In this document: piece after piece, positions 1-9,727 of the stretch
How the letters are laid out: each line of letters begins with the position of its first letter
How positions within the stretch are numbered: the stretch's first letter is position 1
From: Psychrobacillus psychrotolerans
GTDB lineage: Bacteria; Bacillota; Bacilli; Bacillales_A; Planococcaceae
Direction of reading: 5' to 3'
Length of the DNA: 64,000 bases
Assembly (NCBI RefSeq): GCF_900115805.1
Contig: NZ_FOXU01000001.1
Coordinates: 868,001-932,000, forward strand
Program-made: the position numbers and the translations under genes
The notes under the pieces: model-generated
The model's input: only the letters and a program-made list of their open reading frames with translations
What the model was told of the DNA's origin: nothing
Database searches by the model: none

Positions 1-1
1 G

Positions 2-115
2 GGTAATATCGATTATATAGCGATGAATATGGAAGCAGGATTGCCTGTACAAGGTCCTGAGGACGATACACTTGAAATGATTCATGTCATTAAAGAACAT
101 CAAGCTATATATTGA
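2..115 (+). CDS. C-terminal end of an unrecognised protein (partial)
   Basis: An open frame enters from the left edge and gives 37 residues before TGA, ending in MIHVIKEHQAIY. An intrinsic terminator begins six bases after the stop, which supports this being the true 3' end of a gene. The tail is acidic and soluble, with a VQGPEDDTLEMI stretch. I do not recognise the family from this fragment. The gene converges with the LrgB gene that follows on the other strand. Confidence 0.6.
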   Translation, partial: GNIDYIAMNMEAGLPVQGPEDDTLEMIHVIKEHQAIY

Positions 116-120
116 CAAAA

Positions 121-152
121 AAAGGAACTCGTGGTGATGAGTTCCTTTTTTT
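121..152 (+). terminator. Intrinsic terminator of the partial first gene
   Basis: A 10-bp perfect stem (AAAGGAACTC pairing with GAGTTCCTTT) with an 8-nt loop runs into a T tract. It lies immediately after the stop codon of the partial gene. Confidence 0.9.
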
Positions 153-198
153 ATATGTTATATTATGCACATACTGTAATGAAGTCTTAAATTTAGAA

Positions 199-873
199 CT
201 AGATTAATAGAGCAATTAACGGGAAAATGAAAGACCCGAATATAGCACTCAAAGTCATAGAAACAGAGCCCATTGTTAACGTTTCCTCACCGTATTCTCC
301 TAGTTTAGATACACCAATACCATGAGAAGCACTTCCCATGGAAATCCCTCGACTTATCGCCTTATCAATACGACAAACTTTAAAAATAGATGGTCCCAGA
401 ATAGCCCCCACTAAACCTGCAAGAATAACGAAGACAGCTGTTAAAGTTGGTATACCTCCTATTGTTTCACTTATCGGAATAGCGACAGGTGAAGTGATGG
501 ATTTCGGTAATAATGATAATAGAATATGTTCTTCAAATGACAATAACTTAGATAATATCATAATACTGATTATCCCTGAAAAAAGAGCACTTAATACACT
601 TAAGATAATCGGGAACTTGTATTTATAGATTTTCTCTTTATGAATATATAATGGATAGGCCATACTAACAACAGCTGGCCCTAATAATTCATTTATCCAC
701 TTTCCACCAGACATATAGGAATCATAAGGTGTTTTACTAATTATTAAGATAAGAACAATTAGTACAGTTGTAGAAAGAATAGGTAACAATAACGGGTATG
801 TAAATCGTTTATAGACGATAGACATAATATAAAAAAGCACAATAGTTCCTACTATCATCATGGATGCAATCAT
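199..873 (-). CDS. LrgB/CidB-family membrane protein (PftB-like)
   Basis: A 224-residue, very hydrophobic protein with at least six predicted membrane segments. The C-terminal half carries the family hallmarks, including LLPKSITSPVAIPI near residue 120 and GSASHGIGVSKLGE near residue 180. LrgB/CidB proteins work with LrgA/CidA partners. They were first described as holin-like murein hydrolase modulators, and in B. subtilis the PftA-PftB pair is a facilitated pyruvate transporter. Its ATG overlaps the stop of the LrgA gene by 4 bp, so the two are translationally coupled. Location a few kb from the pyruvate dehydrogenase operon makes a pyruvate role attractive, but that is inference. No gene symbol is given because LrgB, CidB, YwbG and PftB cannot be separated by eye. 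Confidence 0.88.
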   Translation of the reverse strand: MIASMMIVGTIVLFYIMSIVYKRFTYPLLLPILSTTVLIVLILIISKTPYDSYMSGGKWINELLGPAVVSMAYPLYIHKEKIYKYKFPIILSVLSALFSGIISIMILSKLLSFEEHILLSLLPKSITSPVAIPISETIGGIPTLTAVFVILAGLVGAILGPSIFKVCRIDKAISRGISMGSASHGIGVSKLGEYGEETLTMGSVSMTLSAIFGSFIFPLIALLI

Positions 874-1247
874 TCAATCAGCTCCTTTTCTAATAGCTTC
901 CGCTCAAGGTACTGACAGAACCTTCCTGTGAAAATAATAGTAATTACAGTACTAAGTACAATAGCTAATACCATTCCTAAACCAGCCCATGATAAGAGTT
1001 CTGGATAATCCATAATTCCAACAGTCGCTGGTATAAAAAATAACGCTAGAAAAGCCAATAAAAATCCAGCCCCATCTTTTATAAGTTCTACCGGTATTAT
1101 TCTGAAATATAAGCAAACAAAGAGTAATAACAACCCGACAATACTCCCTGGAAATTGAAGAGAGAGACTTTGAACGATCCATGACCCGATAAACGAGAAA
1201 AGATATAAAATAATTACTTGAAATACAATTCGGATAACTTTAACCAT
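870..1247 (-). CDS. LrgA/CidA-family membrane protein (PftA-like)
   Basis: A 125-residue protein with about four membrane helices and the family pattern of a short N-terminal helix followed by LSLQFPGSIVGLLLLFVCL near residue 30. It is the partner of the downstream LrgB-type protein, with a 4-bp ATGA overlap. The ATG at 1247 has no Shine-Dalgarno sequence right next to it. A strong GGAGGTGG lies at 1281-1288, separated from the ATG by a perfect 25-base palindrome (1254-1278). An in-frame stop inside the palindrome rules out an upstream start in this frame. A sigma-A-like promoter is at 1316-1344. Homologues are often controlled by LytST-type systems; no such genes are in this window. Confidence 0.87.
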   Translation of the reverse strand: MVKVIRIVFQVIILYLFSFIGSWIVQSLSLQFPGSIVGLLLLFVCLYFRIIPVELIKDGAGFLLAFLALFFIPATVGIMDYPELLSWAGLGMVLAIVLSTVITIIFTGRFCQYLERKLLEKELIE

Positions 1248-1253
1248 TTTTTT

Positions 1254-1288
1254 GCTTTAAAAGAATTTCTTTTAAAGCTTCCACCTCC
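1254..1288 (-). promoter_or_regulatory. Hairpin between SD and start codon of the LrgA gene
   Basis: Bases 1254-1278 form a perfect inverted repeat with 12-bp arms around one central base. It sits between the SD GGAGGTGG (1281-1288) and the ATG (1247). SD-to-ATG distance is 33 nt linearly but 8 nt (2 plus 6) if the hairpin is folded, which is ideal spacing. It may act as a structural bridge for initiation, or as a DNA operator. Confidence 0.6.
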
Positions 1289-1315
1289 AAGAAACTGATA
1301 GATATATAGGGAATA

Positions 1316-1344
1316 ATTCTACGCCGATTTAGATACACTGTCTA
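1316..1344 (-). promoter_or_regulatory. Candidate sigma-A promoter of the lrgAB-type operon
   Basis: On the minus strand, a -35 TAGACA (1339-1344) and a -10 TAGAAT (1316-1321) are separated by exactly 17 bp. It lies about 70 bp upstream of the LrgA start. Confidence 0.55.
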
Positions 1345-1387
1345 TTAATATAACCAGACATAAATACGCAGGATCTTTAAGTACAAA

Positions 1388-1480
1388 ACCTGTTTAATGC
1401 GTTCCCGATTTGGACAAGCTTCCCCAGTAACCAAAGGACGTTTGTCTGTACTTCGCCCTCCTGGAAGTCTTAAAACAGGT
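1388..1480. other. Structured intergenic element of unknown identity
   Basis: A GC-richer block closed by an 8-bp inverted repeat (ACCTGTTT at 1388-1395, AAACAGGT at 1473-1480). Inside are further complementary pairs: GGACAAGC with GTTTGTCT, ATTTGG with CCAAAG, and CTTCC with GGAAG. Some of these are mutually exclusive. It lies upstream of the lrgAB promoter and downstream of the deacetylase terminator. I compared it from memory with common riboswitch classes and matched none. It may be a dispersed repeat or a small RNA. Confidence 0.4.
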
Positions 1481-1528
1481 AAGTGATTTTAGAATAATAG
1501 AGAATAGCTACTTTCTTATTCATAAAGG

Positions 1529-1555
1529 AAGACCTTTGGATTATCCAAAGGTCTT
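1529..1555 (-). terminator. Terminator of the polysaccharide deacetylase gene
   Basis: A 12-bp perfect stem (AAGACCTTTGGA with TCCAAAGGTCTT) and 3-nt loop lies 5 bases after the stop. The T tract on the minus strand is short and interrupted. Confidence 0.75.
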
Positions 1556-1559
1556 TAGA

Positions 1560-2384
1560 TTATTGTATTCCTTTAATTGTTTTTGGATCAATTAAATCGT
1601 ATCCATTTGCACGAAGACCCTCCACAATACCTCGTAATGCCTGTGCAGTCCATTCCCGATCATGCATTAACAAATTAGCTCCGTCTGTCAAATATTCCGT
1701 GTTCACCATAATATCCGTCAAACTAGCAGCATCCCGATATTGTTTTTCCCAATCATATCCATATGTCCAGTTCATTAAAAGCATACCCTCTTGCTTAACA
1801 AGGCTCTTACTAAAATCTGTATTAATCCCAAAAGGCGCTCGGAAGAACTTCGGTTTTTCGCCAATTACAGCTTCTACTGTCTCATTTACTTTTATAATTT
1901 CTTCTTTTTGCTGCTCCTCAGAGCTCTCTTTTAAATTTACATGTGTTTGCGTATGATTTCCAATAGAGAATCCCATATCGTAAATTGCTTTTAAGTTATT
2001 CTTTTCATCATCTGTGTCTAGAAAATGACCATTTACGAAAAATATAGCCGGTGCATTTAACTCTTTCAACGTTTTTGCCATTTCTACTGCGTATTTTTCA
2101 GGAGCATCATCGATTGTAAGCAAAACTGCTTTGGGATTGGCATCTTCAATTGGTTTGAATGTCCAATTTGCCTCATTTAGCTCGTATAGTGTTTCAGTTT
2201 CTTGGATCACTACTTCTTCTTCTACAACCTCTTCCACTTCTTCTACTACAGGTTCTTGAGATACTGTAGTAGTCTCATTACTTTCTTTTACTGTTTTAGG
2301 CTTTTCATCTCCGTCACTACATGCAGAAAGTCCAAGTAACATTACTGCTGATATCATCCAAGTTGTATGTTTCAATATAATCAC
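1560..2384 (-). CDS. Lipoprotein polysaccharide deacetylase (NodB domain)
   Basis: A 274-residue predicted lipoprotein. The signal peptide ends in the lipobox LSAC (Cys about residue 22), followed by a long acidic, Val/Glu-rich linker (residues 25-65) that would hold the enzyme off the membrane. The NodB carbohydrate esterase 4 domain fills residues 85-265. It shows LTIDD (catalytic and metal Asp), HTQTH (metal-binding H-x3-H) and RAPFG. Family members remove acetyl groups from peptidoglycan or other N-acetylated glycans, and this one would act outside the membrane. The GTG start at 2384 is preceded by AGGAAGG at good spacing. It is a single gene with its own terminator. The exact substrate cannot be told from sequence. 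Confidence 0.85.
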   Translation of the reverse strand: MIILKHTTWMISAVMLLGLSACSDGDEKPKTVKESNETTTVSQEPVVEEVEEVVEEEVVIQETETLYELNEANWTFKPIEDANPKAVLLTIDDAPEKYAVEMAKTLKELNAPAIFFVNGHFLDTDDEKNNLKAIYDMGFSIGNHTQTHVNLKESSEEQQKEEIIKVNETVEAVIGEKPKFFRAPFGINTDFSKSLVKQEGMLLMNWTYGYDWEKQYRDAASLTDIMVNTEYLTDGANLLMHDREWTAQALRGIVEGLRANGYDLIDPKTIKGIQ

Positions 2385-2433
2385 CCAGTCCCTTCCTCTA
2401 TATTTTAACAGGCAAACTAGATTGATAGTAGTT

Positions 2434-2474
2434 AAAAAGAAAACACACTAAAGAGGATTTCCTTAGAGTGTTTT
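2434..2474 (-). terminator. Terminator overlapping the MEDS gene stop codon
   Basis: The stem AAAACAC...GTGTTTT, extended by CTAA...TTAG, is followed by CTTTTT on the minus strand. The TAA stop (2463-2465) of the upstream gene is inside the 5' arm of the hairpin. Confidence 0.75.
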
Positions 2475-3074
2475 CGAAGACTGATATTGTTCAGAGATTA
2501 TGAAGTCGTCATCCAATAGAACATAAGGATGTGTTTCCATCAAACTATTTTTGAGAAAGTCTGGCATTTTCTCTCCTTCATATGCACAGATTAAGGGAAA
2601 GGAAAGTGAATTTACCGCTTCATCTACTATTTCCTCAAGATCTTTTATAAGATGTAGCGGCTCTTCCATGCTAGCCCACTCGACATGTGCCCATGCGCGA
2701 AAAGAAAGTTTATTTTCCACATAAGACTGTATTGTTTTACTAAAATACTCTGCGATTGAGGGAGGATGATAACTTCCACTTGACCAATAGAAATCCATAC
2801 TATTTACATAATGAATTAACTCTAATTGTTCTTTTGTTAAACGTGCGTTTAATTCTTTTTGAATAACAGGGTAAAGACGAGAGTTCTCTATAAGAACCAC
2901 GTAATCACCTGCTACGATACCGTCTTCAATATAATTCAATAACTGTGAAGTGTAATTTTCTAATCCACGGTACTTATACAAAATATGAAGATGATCATCT
3001 CTATGATTTTCAAGCACTTCACTCATATTTACTATTACTTTTCTTCTTACAATACTTTTAGAGTTTTCAAGCAT
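2463..3074 (-). CDS. MEDS-domain (DcmR-like) sensory protein
   Basis: A 203-residue soluble protein with a MEDS-like domain (sensory domain first named in methanogen and methylotroph regulators such as DcmR). Residues about 25-150 show HILYKYRGLENYTSQLLNYI, VAGDYVVLIENSRLYPVIQKEL and a FRAWAHVEWA motif; the layout is RecA/KaiC-like but no Walker A motif is visible. There is no DNA-binding or kinase domain, so it may act by protein contact. The ATG at 3074 was chosen because AAAGGGGTG precedes it by 6-7 bases; upstream in-frame starts lack an SD. Related stand-alone proteins occur in bacilli near sporulation or stress genes. The function here is unknown and the family call is moderate. Confidence 0.6.
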   Translation of the reverse strand: MLENSKSIVRRKVIVNMSEVLENHRDDHLHILYKYRGLENYTSQLLNYIEDGIVAGDYVVLIENSRLYPVIQKELNARLTKEQLELIHYVNSMDFYWSSGSYHPPSIAEYFSKTIQSYVENKLSFRAWAHVEWASMEEPLHLIKDLEEIVDEAVNSLSFPLICAYEGEKMPDFLKNSLMETHPYVLLDDDFIISEQYQSSKTL

Positions 3075-3182
3075 ATGTATCACCCCTTTATTATTCATTC
3101 GACGGATTTCCCCAATTTCCTTCATTACTATTCAAATATAGAAAGTCATATTAACTTTAACAGAAGAATTTCTTTCCACAAT

Positions 3183-3224
3183 AAAAACAATAGACCTGCC
3201 GCAAAAGCGAACAAGTCTATTGTT
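3183..3224 (-). terminator. Terminator of the pdh operon
   Basis: A 10-bp stem (AACAATAGAC with GTCTATTGTT) and 19-nt loop lies 17 bases after the pdhD stop, followed by TTTTTATT on the minus strand. Confidence 0.85.
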
Positions 3225-3240
3225 AAACTTAAGTTAGAAG

Positions 3241-4653
3241 TTATTTAGATAGAATATGAATTGGATGACCCATAACTACTTCTGCAGCTTCCATCGCAAT
3301 TTCACCTAAAGTTGGGTGAGCATGAATAGTCATTGCAATATCTTCAACAGTCATTCCCGCTTCAATTGCTAAACCAAGTTCAGCGATCATATCTGAAGCA
3401 CCTTGACCTACGATTTGAGCTCCAAGTAATAAACCATCTTCTTTACGTGAAACTAGTTTTACGAAACCATCTGTAGCGTTTAAAGCTAGTGCACGACCAT
3501 TTGCTCCAAATGGGAATTTCCCTGCAGCAACGTCATATCCTTGCTCTTTCGCTTGTGCTTCATTAAGACCCACTGTAGCCATTTCAGGATCTGTAAAACA
3601 AACAGCAGGAATTGCTAGGTAATCTACAACAGATGTTTGCCCAGCGATTGCTTCTGCAGCTACTTTTCCTTCGTATGATGCTTTATGTGCAAGCTGAGGA
3701 CCAGCAACAATATCACCAATAGCGTAAATATTAGAAATGCTTGTACGACATTGTTTGTCAACCTCTAATAATCCACGTTCAGCGAATTTAATGCCAATTT
3801 CCTCCAGACCCATTTCATCCGTATTTGGACGACGACCTACAGTAACTAGAACGTAATCAGCTTCAACTTTTTTCTCTTCTCCGCCAACTTCATAAGTTAC
3901 TACTACGCCAGTATCTGACTCTTCCACACCTTTTGCAGATGCTTTAACAGCTATTTCCACGCCTTTTTTCTTCAAGCCTTTTTTAACAATAGTTGTCATT
4001 TGTTTTTCGAAGCCAGCAAGAATATCATCGCCACCTTCAACAATCGTAACTTTTGAACCTAAGTTAGCAAATGCTGAACCTAGTTCTGTACCGATATATC
4101 CTCCACCAATTACAACTAAGTTTTCTGGAATTTCAGGTAAACTTAATGCACTAGTAGAGTTTAAAACACGTTTAGAGTATTTAAAAGTTGGAATTTCAAC
4201 AGGACGAGATCCTGTTGCAATAATTGCATTTTTAAATGTATATGTTTGCGCAGATTTTTCATCCATTACACGTACAGTATTAGCATCAACAAAATAAGCT
4301 TCGCCCATAACTACTTCGACATTGTTTCCTTTTAATAATCCAGAAACACCGCTAGTCAGTTTTTTTACTACACTGTCTTTAAAAGCTTGTGATTTAGAAA
4401 AATCGATTTTTACATCTGTAGCTGTAATTCCCATATCATCAGCATGTTTTGCTTGTTCAAAACGGTGACCAACAGAGATTAATGCTTTAGAAGGAATACA
4501 TCCTACGTTTAAGCAAACTCCTCCGATATGTTCTTTTTCCACAACTACGACTTTTTGTCCTGTTTGTGCTGCACGAATTGCTGCAACATATCCACCAGGG
4601 CCTGAACCTATTACAAGTGTATCTGTTTCGATTGGGAAATCTCCTACTACCAT
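3241..4653 (-). CDS. pdhD: Dihydrolipoyl dehydrogenase, E3 of pyruvate dehydrogenase
   Basis: A 470-residue flavoprotein that reoxidises the dihydrolipoyl group of the E2 subunit and passes electrons to NAD. The N-terminal FAD motif is [17 protein letters not shown] (residues 14-30). The redox-active disulfide is in [14 protein letters not shown] (about 45-58). An NAD-binding motif [14 protein letters not shown] lies near residue 184 and a second FAD contact ([10 protein letters not shown]) near 310. The C-terminal interface carries HAHPTLGE, with the active-site His-Glu pair. It is last in the pdhABCD operon, 3 bp after pdhC, with GGAGG before the ATG and a terminator after it. E3 may also serve other 2-oxoacid dehydrogenases. 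Confidence 0.97.
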   Translation of the reverse strand: MVVGDFPIETDTLVIGSGPGGYVAAIRAAQTGQKVVVVEKEHIGGVCLNVGCIPSKALISVGHRFEQAKHADDMGITATDVKIDFSKSQAFKDSVVKKLTSGVSGLLKGNNVEVVMGEAYFVDANTVRVMDEKSAQTYTFKNAIIATGSRPVEIPTFKYSKRVLNSTSALSLPEIPENLVVIGGGYIGTELGSAFANLGSKVTIVEGGDDILAGFEKQMTTIVKKGLKKKGVEIAVKASAKGVEESDTGVVVTYEVGGEEKKVEADYVLVTVGRRPNTDEMGLEEIGIKFAERGLLEVDKQCRTSISNIYAIGDIVAGPQLAHKASYEGKVAAEAIAGQTSVVDYLAIPAVCFTDPEMATVGLNEAQAKEQGYDVAAGKFPFGANGRALALNATDGFVKLVSRKEDGLLLGAQIVGQGASDMIAELGLAIEAGMTVEDIAMTIHAHPTLGEIAMEAAEVVMGHPIHILSK

Positions 4654-4656
4654 TTT

Positions 4657-6018
4657 TTACGCCTCCATTAATAATAATTCTGGACTGCTAAGCAAACGCT
4701 TCATGTGATTCAACGCATGTTGAGCAGTCGCACCATCGATCATTCGGTGATCAAAGCTCAATGATAATGCTAACACAGGTGCAGCCACAATTTCACTATT
4801 TTTTATTACTGGTTTCTCTGAAATTCGACCAATTCCTAAAATAGCGACTTCTGGATGGTTGATAACTGGAGTGAACCATTGTCCACCCGCGGACCCGATA
4901 TTTGTAATAGAACAAGATGCACCTTTCATTTCGGCAGCAGCAAGTTTACCATCACGCGCTTTTCCTGCTAGTGCATTAATTTCATCTGAAATTGCGAAAA
5001 CCGACTTACGATCAGCATTTTTGATAACCGGAACTAATAGACCTTTATCCGTATCAGCTGCAATACCTATATTGAAGTAATGTTTTTGGATTACCTCGTT
5101 TGTTTCATCATCATAAGATGTGTTTAACGCAGGGAATTCTCTTAAAGTACTTACTAAAGCCTTAACTACATAAGGTAAATATGTTAACTTAATATTTTTT
5201 TCAGCAGCAATTTCTTTAAATTTCTTACGATGTGCAACAAGTTCAGTAACATCCACTTCATCCATTAACGTTACATGTGGAGCTGTATGTTTAGAATGTA
5301 CCATTGCTTTAGCGATTGCTTTACGCATCGGTGAAAGTTTTTCTCTAGTTTCAGGGAATTCACCTTCAAATGTAACTGGTGCTGAAGGTTTAGTTGGTTG
5401 TTTAGCTTCTGCATTAGTAGTTGTTTCAGCTTTTTCTTCCACTGCAGTAGGCTGATCTCCGGATAAGAAAGTTTCAATGTCTTCTTTTAAAACGCGGCCA
5501 TTTTTACCTGAACCCGTTACATCCGAAATACTTACATCGTTTTCACGTGCAAACTTGCGAACTGAAGGCATAGCAATAACGCGTGTATCACCTTTTGGTT
5601 GTTCTTTAGGTGTTGTCGTCACTTTCTCCGCTGAAGCTTCAACATTTTTTGCAGGAGTTTCAACTTTTTCTTTGTCTACTGATTGGCCATCTTCAGCAGT
5701 TGCTTGAACTTGCGCTTCTGTTTTTTCTTCTGCTTTTTCCTCATCACTATGATCGCCTTTAAATTTAAGGTCTTCATAACCAGGAGCATCAAGCTTAATA
5801 AGCACATCTCCAACGATAGCTACTGTTCCTTCACTTACAAGAACTTCTGTAACTTTCCCTTTTACAGGAGATGGAATTTCTACAACCGCTTTATCATTTT
5901 GCACTTCGCATAAAATATCGTCCTCTTGTACCTCATCGCCCGCTTTTACAAACCACTTAACAATTTCACCTTCATGTATACCCTCACCGATATCTGGTAA
6001 TCGAAATTCAAATGACAA
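4657..6018 (-). CDS. pdhC: Dihydrolipoamide acetyltransferase, E2 of pyruvate dehydrogenase
   Basis: A 453-residue E2 core subunit that transfers the acetyl group to CoA. One lipoyl domain (residues about 2-77) has the lipoylated Lys in [14 protein letters not shown]. An Ala/Glu/Lys/Thr-rich linker follows, then the E1/E3-binding domain (about 150-185, [15 protein letters not shown]). A second linker leads to the catalytic domain (about 225-453), with the family motif [10 protein letters not shown] near the C-terminus. I chose a TTG start at 6018: AAAGGGTG precedes it by 6 bases, and the protein then begins [13 protein letters not shown] as in relatives. The GTG three codons upstream overlaps the SD. 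The low-complexity linkers are typical of the family. Confidence 0.95.
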   Translation of the reverse strand: MSFEFRLPDIGEGIHEGEIVKWFVKAGDEVQEDDILCEVQNDKAVVEIPSPVKGKVTEVLVSEGTVAIVGDVLIKLDAPGYEDLKFKGDHSDEEKAEEKTEAQVQATAEDGQSVDKEKVETPAKNVEASAEKVTTTPKEQPKGDTRVIAMPSVRKFARENDVSISDVTGSGKNGRVLKEDIETFLSGDQPTAVEEKAETTTNAEAKQPTKPSAPVTFEGEFPETREKLSPMRKAIAKAMVHSKHTAPHVTLMDEVDVTELVAHRKKFKEIAAEKNIKLTYLPYVVKALVSTLREFPALNTSYDDETNEVIQKHYFNIGIAADTDKGLLVPVIKNADRKSVFAISDEINALAGKARDGKLAAAEMKGASCSITNIGSAGGQWFTPVINHPEVAILGIGRISEKPVIKNSEIVAAPVLALSLSFDHRMIDGATAQHALNHMKRLLSSPELLLMEA

Positions 6019-6049
6019 TTTATTCACCCTTTCTATAGCAGATTTTAAA

Positions 6050-7027
6050 TTAGAATGTTAAAACTTTTTTAGCTGTATTTACTATATCCGTAGCATTCGG
6101 TAACCAAACCGTTTCTGCTTGAGAGAATGGGAAAACAGTGTCTGGAGCAGTTACTCGTAATACTGGAGCTTCTAAACTTAAAATAGCACGCTCTGTAATT
6201 TCTGCTACAATGTTTGCCGCAATCCCTGCTTGTTTTTGTGCTTCTTGAACAACCATTGCACGATTCGTTTTTTCTACAGAAGCAATAATTGTTTCGATAT
6301 CCAAAGGTTGAACTGTACGTAAATCGATTACTTCTACAGAGTGCCCTTCTTTTTCAAGTTCTTCTGCTGCCTTCAAGCTTTCGTGTACCATTGCACCGTA
6401 AGCAATAATTGTTAAATCTGTACCCTCACGTTTAACATCAGCTTTTCCAAGAGGAATTGTATATTCTTCTTCCGGTACTTCTCCACGGAATGAACGATAT
6501 AATTTCATATGCTCAAGGAAAATTACTGGATCATTATCACGAATTGCAGAGATTAATAGTCCTTTTGCATCGTATGGAGTAGAAGGAATAACCACTTTTA
6601 CACCTGGTGTTGAAGTCATAAGAAGCTCTAAACTATCAGCATGCATTTCTGGTGTATGAACTCCTCCACCGAATGGAGAACGGATTGTAACAGGTGCATT
6701 AAATGCTCCCCCTGTACGGAAACGCATACGAGCTAGCTGACCAGCTATAGAATCCATTACTTCAAAAACAAATCCAAAGAATTGAATTTCTGGAACAGGA
6801 CGGAACCCTTGTAGGGAAAGACCTACGGCAAGACCACCAATACCTGACTCAGCAAGTGGTGTATCAAATACACGATCTTCTCCGAATTCTTTTTGTAATC
6901 CTTCAGTTGCACGGAAAACTCCGCCGTTAACGCCTACGTCTTCACCGAAGACTAGAACGTTTTCATCATTTTTAAGCTCAGTACGGAGTGCATCCGTAAT
7001 TGCTTGAATCATCGTCATTTGTGCCAT
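6050..7027 (-). CDS. pdhB: Pyruvate dehydrogenase E1 component, beta subunit
   Basis: A 325-residue beta chain of the alpha2-beta2 E1 enzyme, which decarboxylates pyruvate and acetylates the E2 lipoyl arm. The pyrimidine-binding domain holds [18 protein letters not shown] near residue 27 and [20 protein letters not shown] near 65. The C-terminal transketolase-like domain includes [11 protein letters not shown] near 235 and [10 protein letters not shown] near 260. Its length is standard. It starts 3 bp after pdhA ends, with AAGGAG inside the pdhA 3' end, so it depends on the pdhA transcript. Confidence 0.96.
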   Translation of the reverse strand: MAQMTMIQAITDALRTELKNDENVLVFGEDVGVNGGVFRATEGLQKEFGEDRVFDTPLAESGIGGLAVGLSLQGFRPVPEIQFFGFVFEVMDSIAGQLARMRFRTGGAFNAPVTIRSPFGGGVHTPEMHADSLELLMTSTPGVKVVIPSTPYDAKGLLISAIRDNDPVIFLEHMKLYRSFRGEVPEEEYTIPLGKADVKREGTDLTIIAYGAMVHESLKAAEELEKEGHSVEVIDLRTVQPLDIETIIASVEKTNRAMVVQEAQKQAGIAANIVAEITERAILSLEAPVLRVTAPDTVFPFSQAETVWLPNATDIVNTAKKVLTF

Positions 7028-7030
7028 CGG

Positions 7031-8182
<1,152 letters not shown>

Positions 8183-8189
8183 TTAATTA

Positions 8190-8305
8190 TAGTAGTACAA
8201 CAACATTTCCTTTTCAGTATACTCAAGAATAAATCCAGGGTCAATCATATGAAACCCATGTATTTAATTGTCGGAATATTAGAACTTATATAACCTGTAC
8301 TACTA
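8190..8305. repeat. 10-bp inverted repeat flanking the pdh promoter
   Basis: TAGTAGTACA (8190-8199) and its exact reverse complement TGTACTACTA (8296-8305) lie on either side of the pdhA promoter, 96 bp apart, and both are embedded in similar AT-rich contexts (AATTATAGTAGTACA against AATTTAGTAGTAGTACA). One arm falls in the 5' leader, the other about 90 bp upstream of the start of transcription. This layout could hold a regulator by DNA looping, but no known operator is recognised. Confidence 0.45.
8216..8244 (-). promoter_or_regulatory. Sigma-A promoter of pdhABCD
   Basis: On the minus strand, -35 TTGACC (8239-8244) and -10 TATACT (8216-8221) are separated by 17 bp. This gives a leader of about 65 nt before pdhA. 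Confidence 0.85.
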
Positions 8306-8344
8306 CTAAATTATGTCTGTACTATATCAGATTGCTATATTTAT

Positions 8345-8378
8345 ATAAAAAAGCAGCTCTGCGTAGAGCTGCTTTTTT
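8345..8378 (-). terminator. Terminator of ykyA
   Basis: A 14-bp stem (AAAAAAGCAGCTCT with AGAGCTGCTTTTTT) and 4-nt loop overlaps the end of ykyA by two bases and separates it from the pdh promoter. Confidence 0.9.
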
Positions 8379-9024
8379 ATTTTCCATCTTTCTGTAACGA
8401 AGTTAAGACTTCTTCCTTCACTTCATTTACCCTTGCTGTTGCTTCATTAAACTTTTCAACGGATTTTTTCACTACTTCATTGTGCATGTTTACATCTTGA
8501 ACCTGTGCTTGAATGACAGTTATATCTGCAGATTCATCTATTAACATATTATATAAATTTTGTTGCAGATCAGCTAACTCATTATAGTTAGTCGTTACTT
8601 CTTCATATGCTGTAATACGTTCTTCCAATGAAGTCTCCATTTTTTTTAAAGTTTCTTTCTCCGAAGCTTCCTTGGTTTCTGAAATAAGTGTATTAATTTT
8701 TTTAATATCCTCAGTAGTAGCGTTTATCGATGCAGCTTCCTTTTCTACTAAAGTTAATCTAGTTTCTAATAGAGTTGCCGTATCTTCCACCATTGTAGTA
8801 AGTTCTTCCTTTTGATCTTTAGTCAGTTCCATCATTTTCTGAAAGTTTGCCTGTTCTTTGGATTCTGTTTCTGCTAGTTCTTTTTGTACATCTCTATAAT
8901 CGGCTTCTTGATCGTAAATTTCCGTTAAGATGTTAGATAACTTTTCTTCTGTCGACTCCCCAAAGTTACAGCCGGCAAGTAGTAATATACTACTTAAAAT
9001 GAGTACAAATTTGTTTATTTTCAT
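8377..9024 (-). CDS. ykyA: YkyA-type putative cell-wall-binding lipoprotein
   Basis: A 215-residue predicted lipoprotein with signal peptide and lipobox LLAGC (Cys about residue 19). The rest is almost entirely Glu/Lys/Thr-rich helix with heptad-like spacing, suggesting extended coiled coils outside the membrane. It matches the YkyA family (putative cell-wall binding lipoprotein), whose gene also lies between the deformylase and pdhA in B. subtilis. I chose the ATG at 9024 (second of two adjacent ATGs) because AGGAGG lies 7 bases upstream. Function is not established. Confidence 0.85.
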   Translation of the reverse strand: MKINKFVLILSSILLLAGCNFGESTEEKLSNILTEIYDQEADYRDVQKELAETESKEQANFQKMMELTKDQKEELTTMVEDTATLLETRLTLVEKEAASINATTEDIKKINTLISETKEASEKETLKKMETSLEERITAYEEVTTNYNELADLQQNLYNMLIDESADITVIQAQVQDVNMHNEVVKKSVEKFNEATARVNEVKEEVLTSLQKDGK

Positions 9025-9122
9025 CATGTAACCTCCTATACCCATTCAACTATAATTGTATTAACTATTAAATTCAACTGACGAATAGGCTGTTTTTTGT
9101 TTAGTATACAGACAAATTTCGC

Positions 9123-9128
9123 TATAAT
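9123..9128 (+). promoter_or_regulatory. Candidate -10 box for defB
   Basis: A consensus TATAAT lies 31 bp before the defB start. The -35 region 17 bp upstream (TTTAGT) is poor, so only the -10 is supported. Confidence 0.45.
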
Positions 9129-9159
9129 AGATATATGAACATTGAAAGGACGATTAAAA

Positions 9160-9717
9160 ATGATTTTAATGAATGATATTGTCAGAGATGGTCATCCATC
9201 TTTACGTACAAAAACAGAAGATCTTATCTTCCCATTATCACAAGAAGATATAATTCTTGCCAATGATTTACTGGAATATGTTATTAACAGCCAAGACGAT
9301 GAAATGGTTGAAAAATATAAAATACGACCAGGAATTGGAATTGCTGCTCCACAGGTAAATGCTAACAAAAGAATGTTCGCACTTCACTTAGAAGATGAAA
9401 ACGATCTAGAAGTAAGCTTCGTAGCAGTTAACCCCAAAATAATTAGTCACTCCGTAGAAAGAACGTATATTTCTGCTGGAGAAGGTTGCTTATCTGTAGA
9501 TGAAGTAATCGAAGGATATGTGCCAAGATATGCACGCATTACCGCGACAGGTTTTTACCCAGATGGAACTCCATTTAAAAAACGCTTAAAAGGATTAGCA
9601 GCTATTGCTTTCCAACATGAACTCGATCATTTAAATGGTATCATGTTTTATGATCACATCAACAAAGAAAATCCATATGCTCCGATTCCAGATTCGGTAC
9701 CTTATGAACGAGTTTAA
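9160..9717 (+). CDS. defB: Peptide deformylase
   Basis: A 185-residue metallo-enzyme that removes the formyl group from the N-terminal methionine of new proteins. All three family motifs are present: GIGIAAPQ (residues about 60-67), GEGCLSVDE with the metal-binding Cys (about 108-116), and QHELDHLNG with the HExxH metal site (about 151-159). Its length fits the longer Gram-positive (type 2) enzymes. GAAAGGACG precedes the ATG at 9160; an upstream in-frame start overlaps the SD. It stands divergent to ykyA and ends in its own strong terminator. The order ykrA-def-ykyA-pdh resembles B. subtilis. Confidence 0.95.
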   Translation: MILMNDIVRDGHPSLRTKTEDLIFPLSQEDIILANDLLEYVINSQDDEMVEKYKIRPGIGIAAPQVNANKRMFALHLEDENDLEVSFVAVNPKIISHSVERTYISAGEGCLSVDEVIEGYVPRYARITATGFYPDGTPFKKRLKGLAAIAFQHELDHLNGIMFYDHINKENPYAPIPDSVPYERV

Positions 9718-9727
9718 ACTTTTACAC

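Noticed and set aside
338-628. 96-codon plus-strand frame inside the LrgB gene
   Set aside because: Antisense to a well-supported gene, no SD, no family resemblance.
1388-1480. Assignment as SRP RNA, 6S RNA, T-box or c-di-AMP riboswitch
   Set aside because: None of the conserved cores of these RNAs (SRP GGAAGGAAGC-type loop, T-box GGTGG box, ydaO motifs) can be found in the block.
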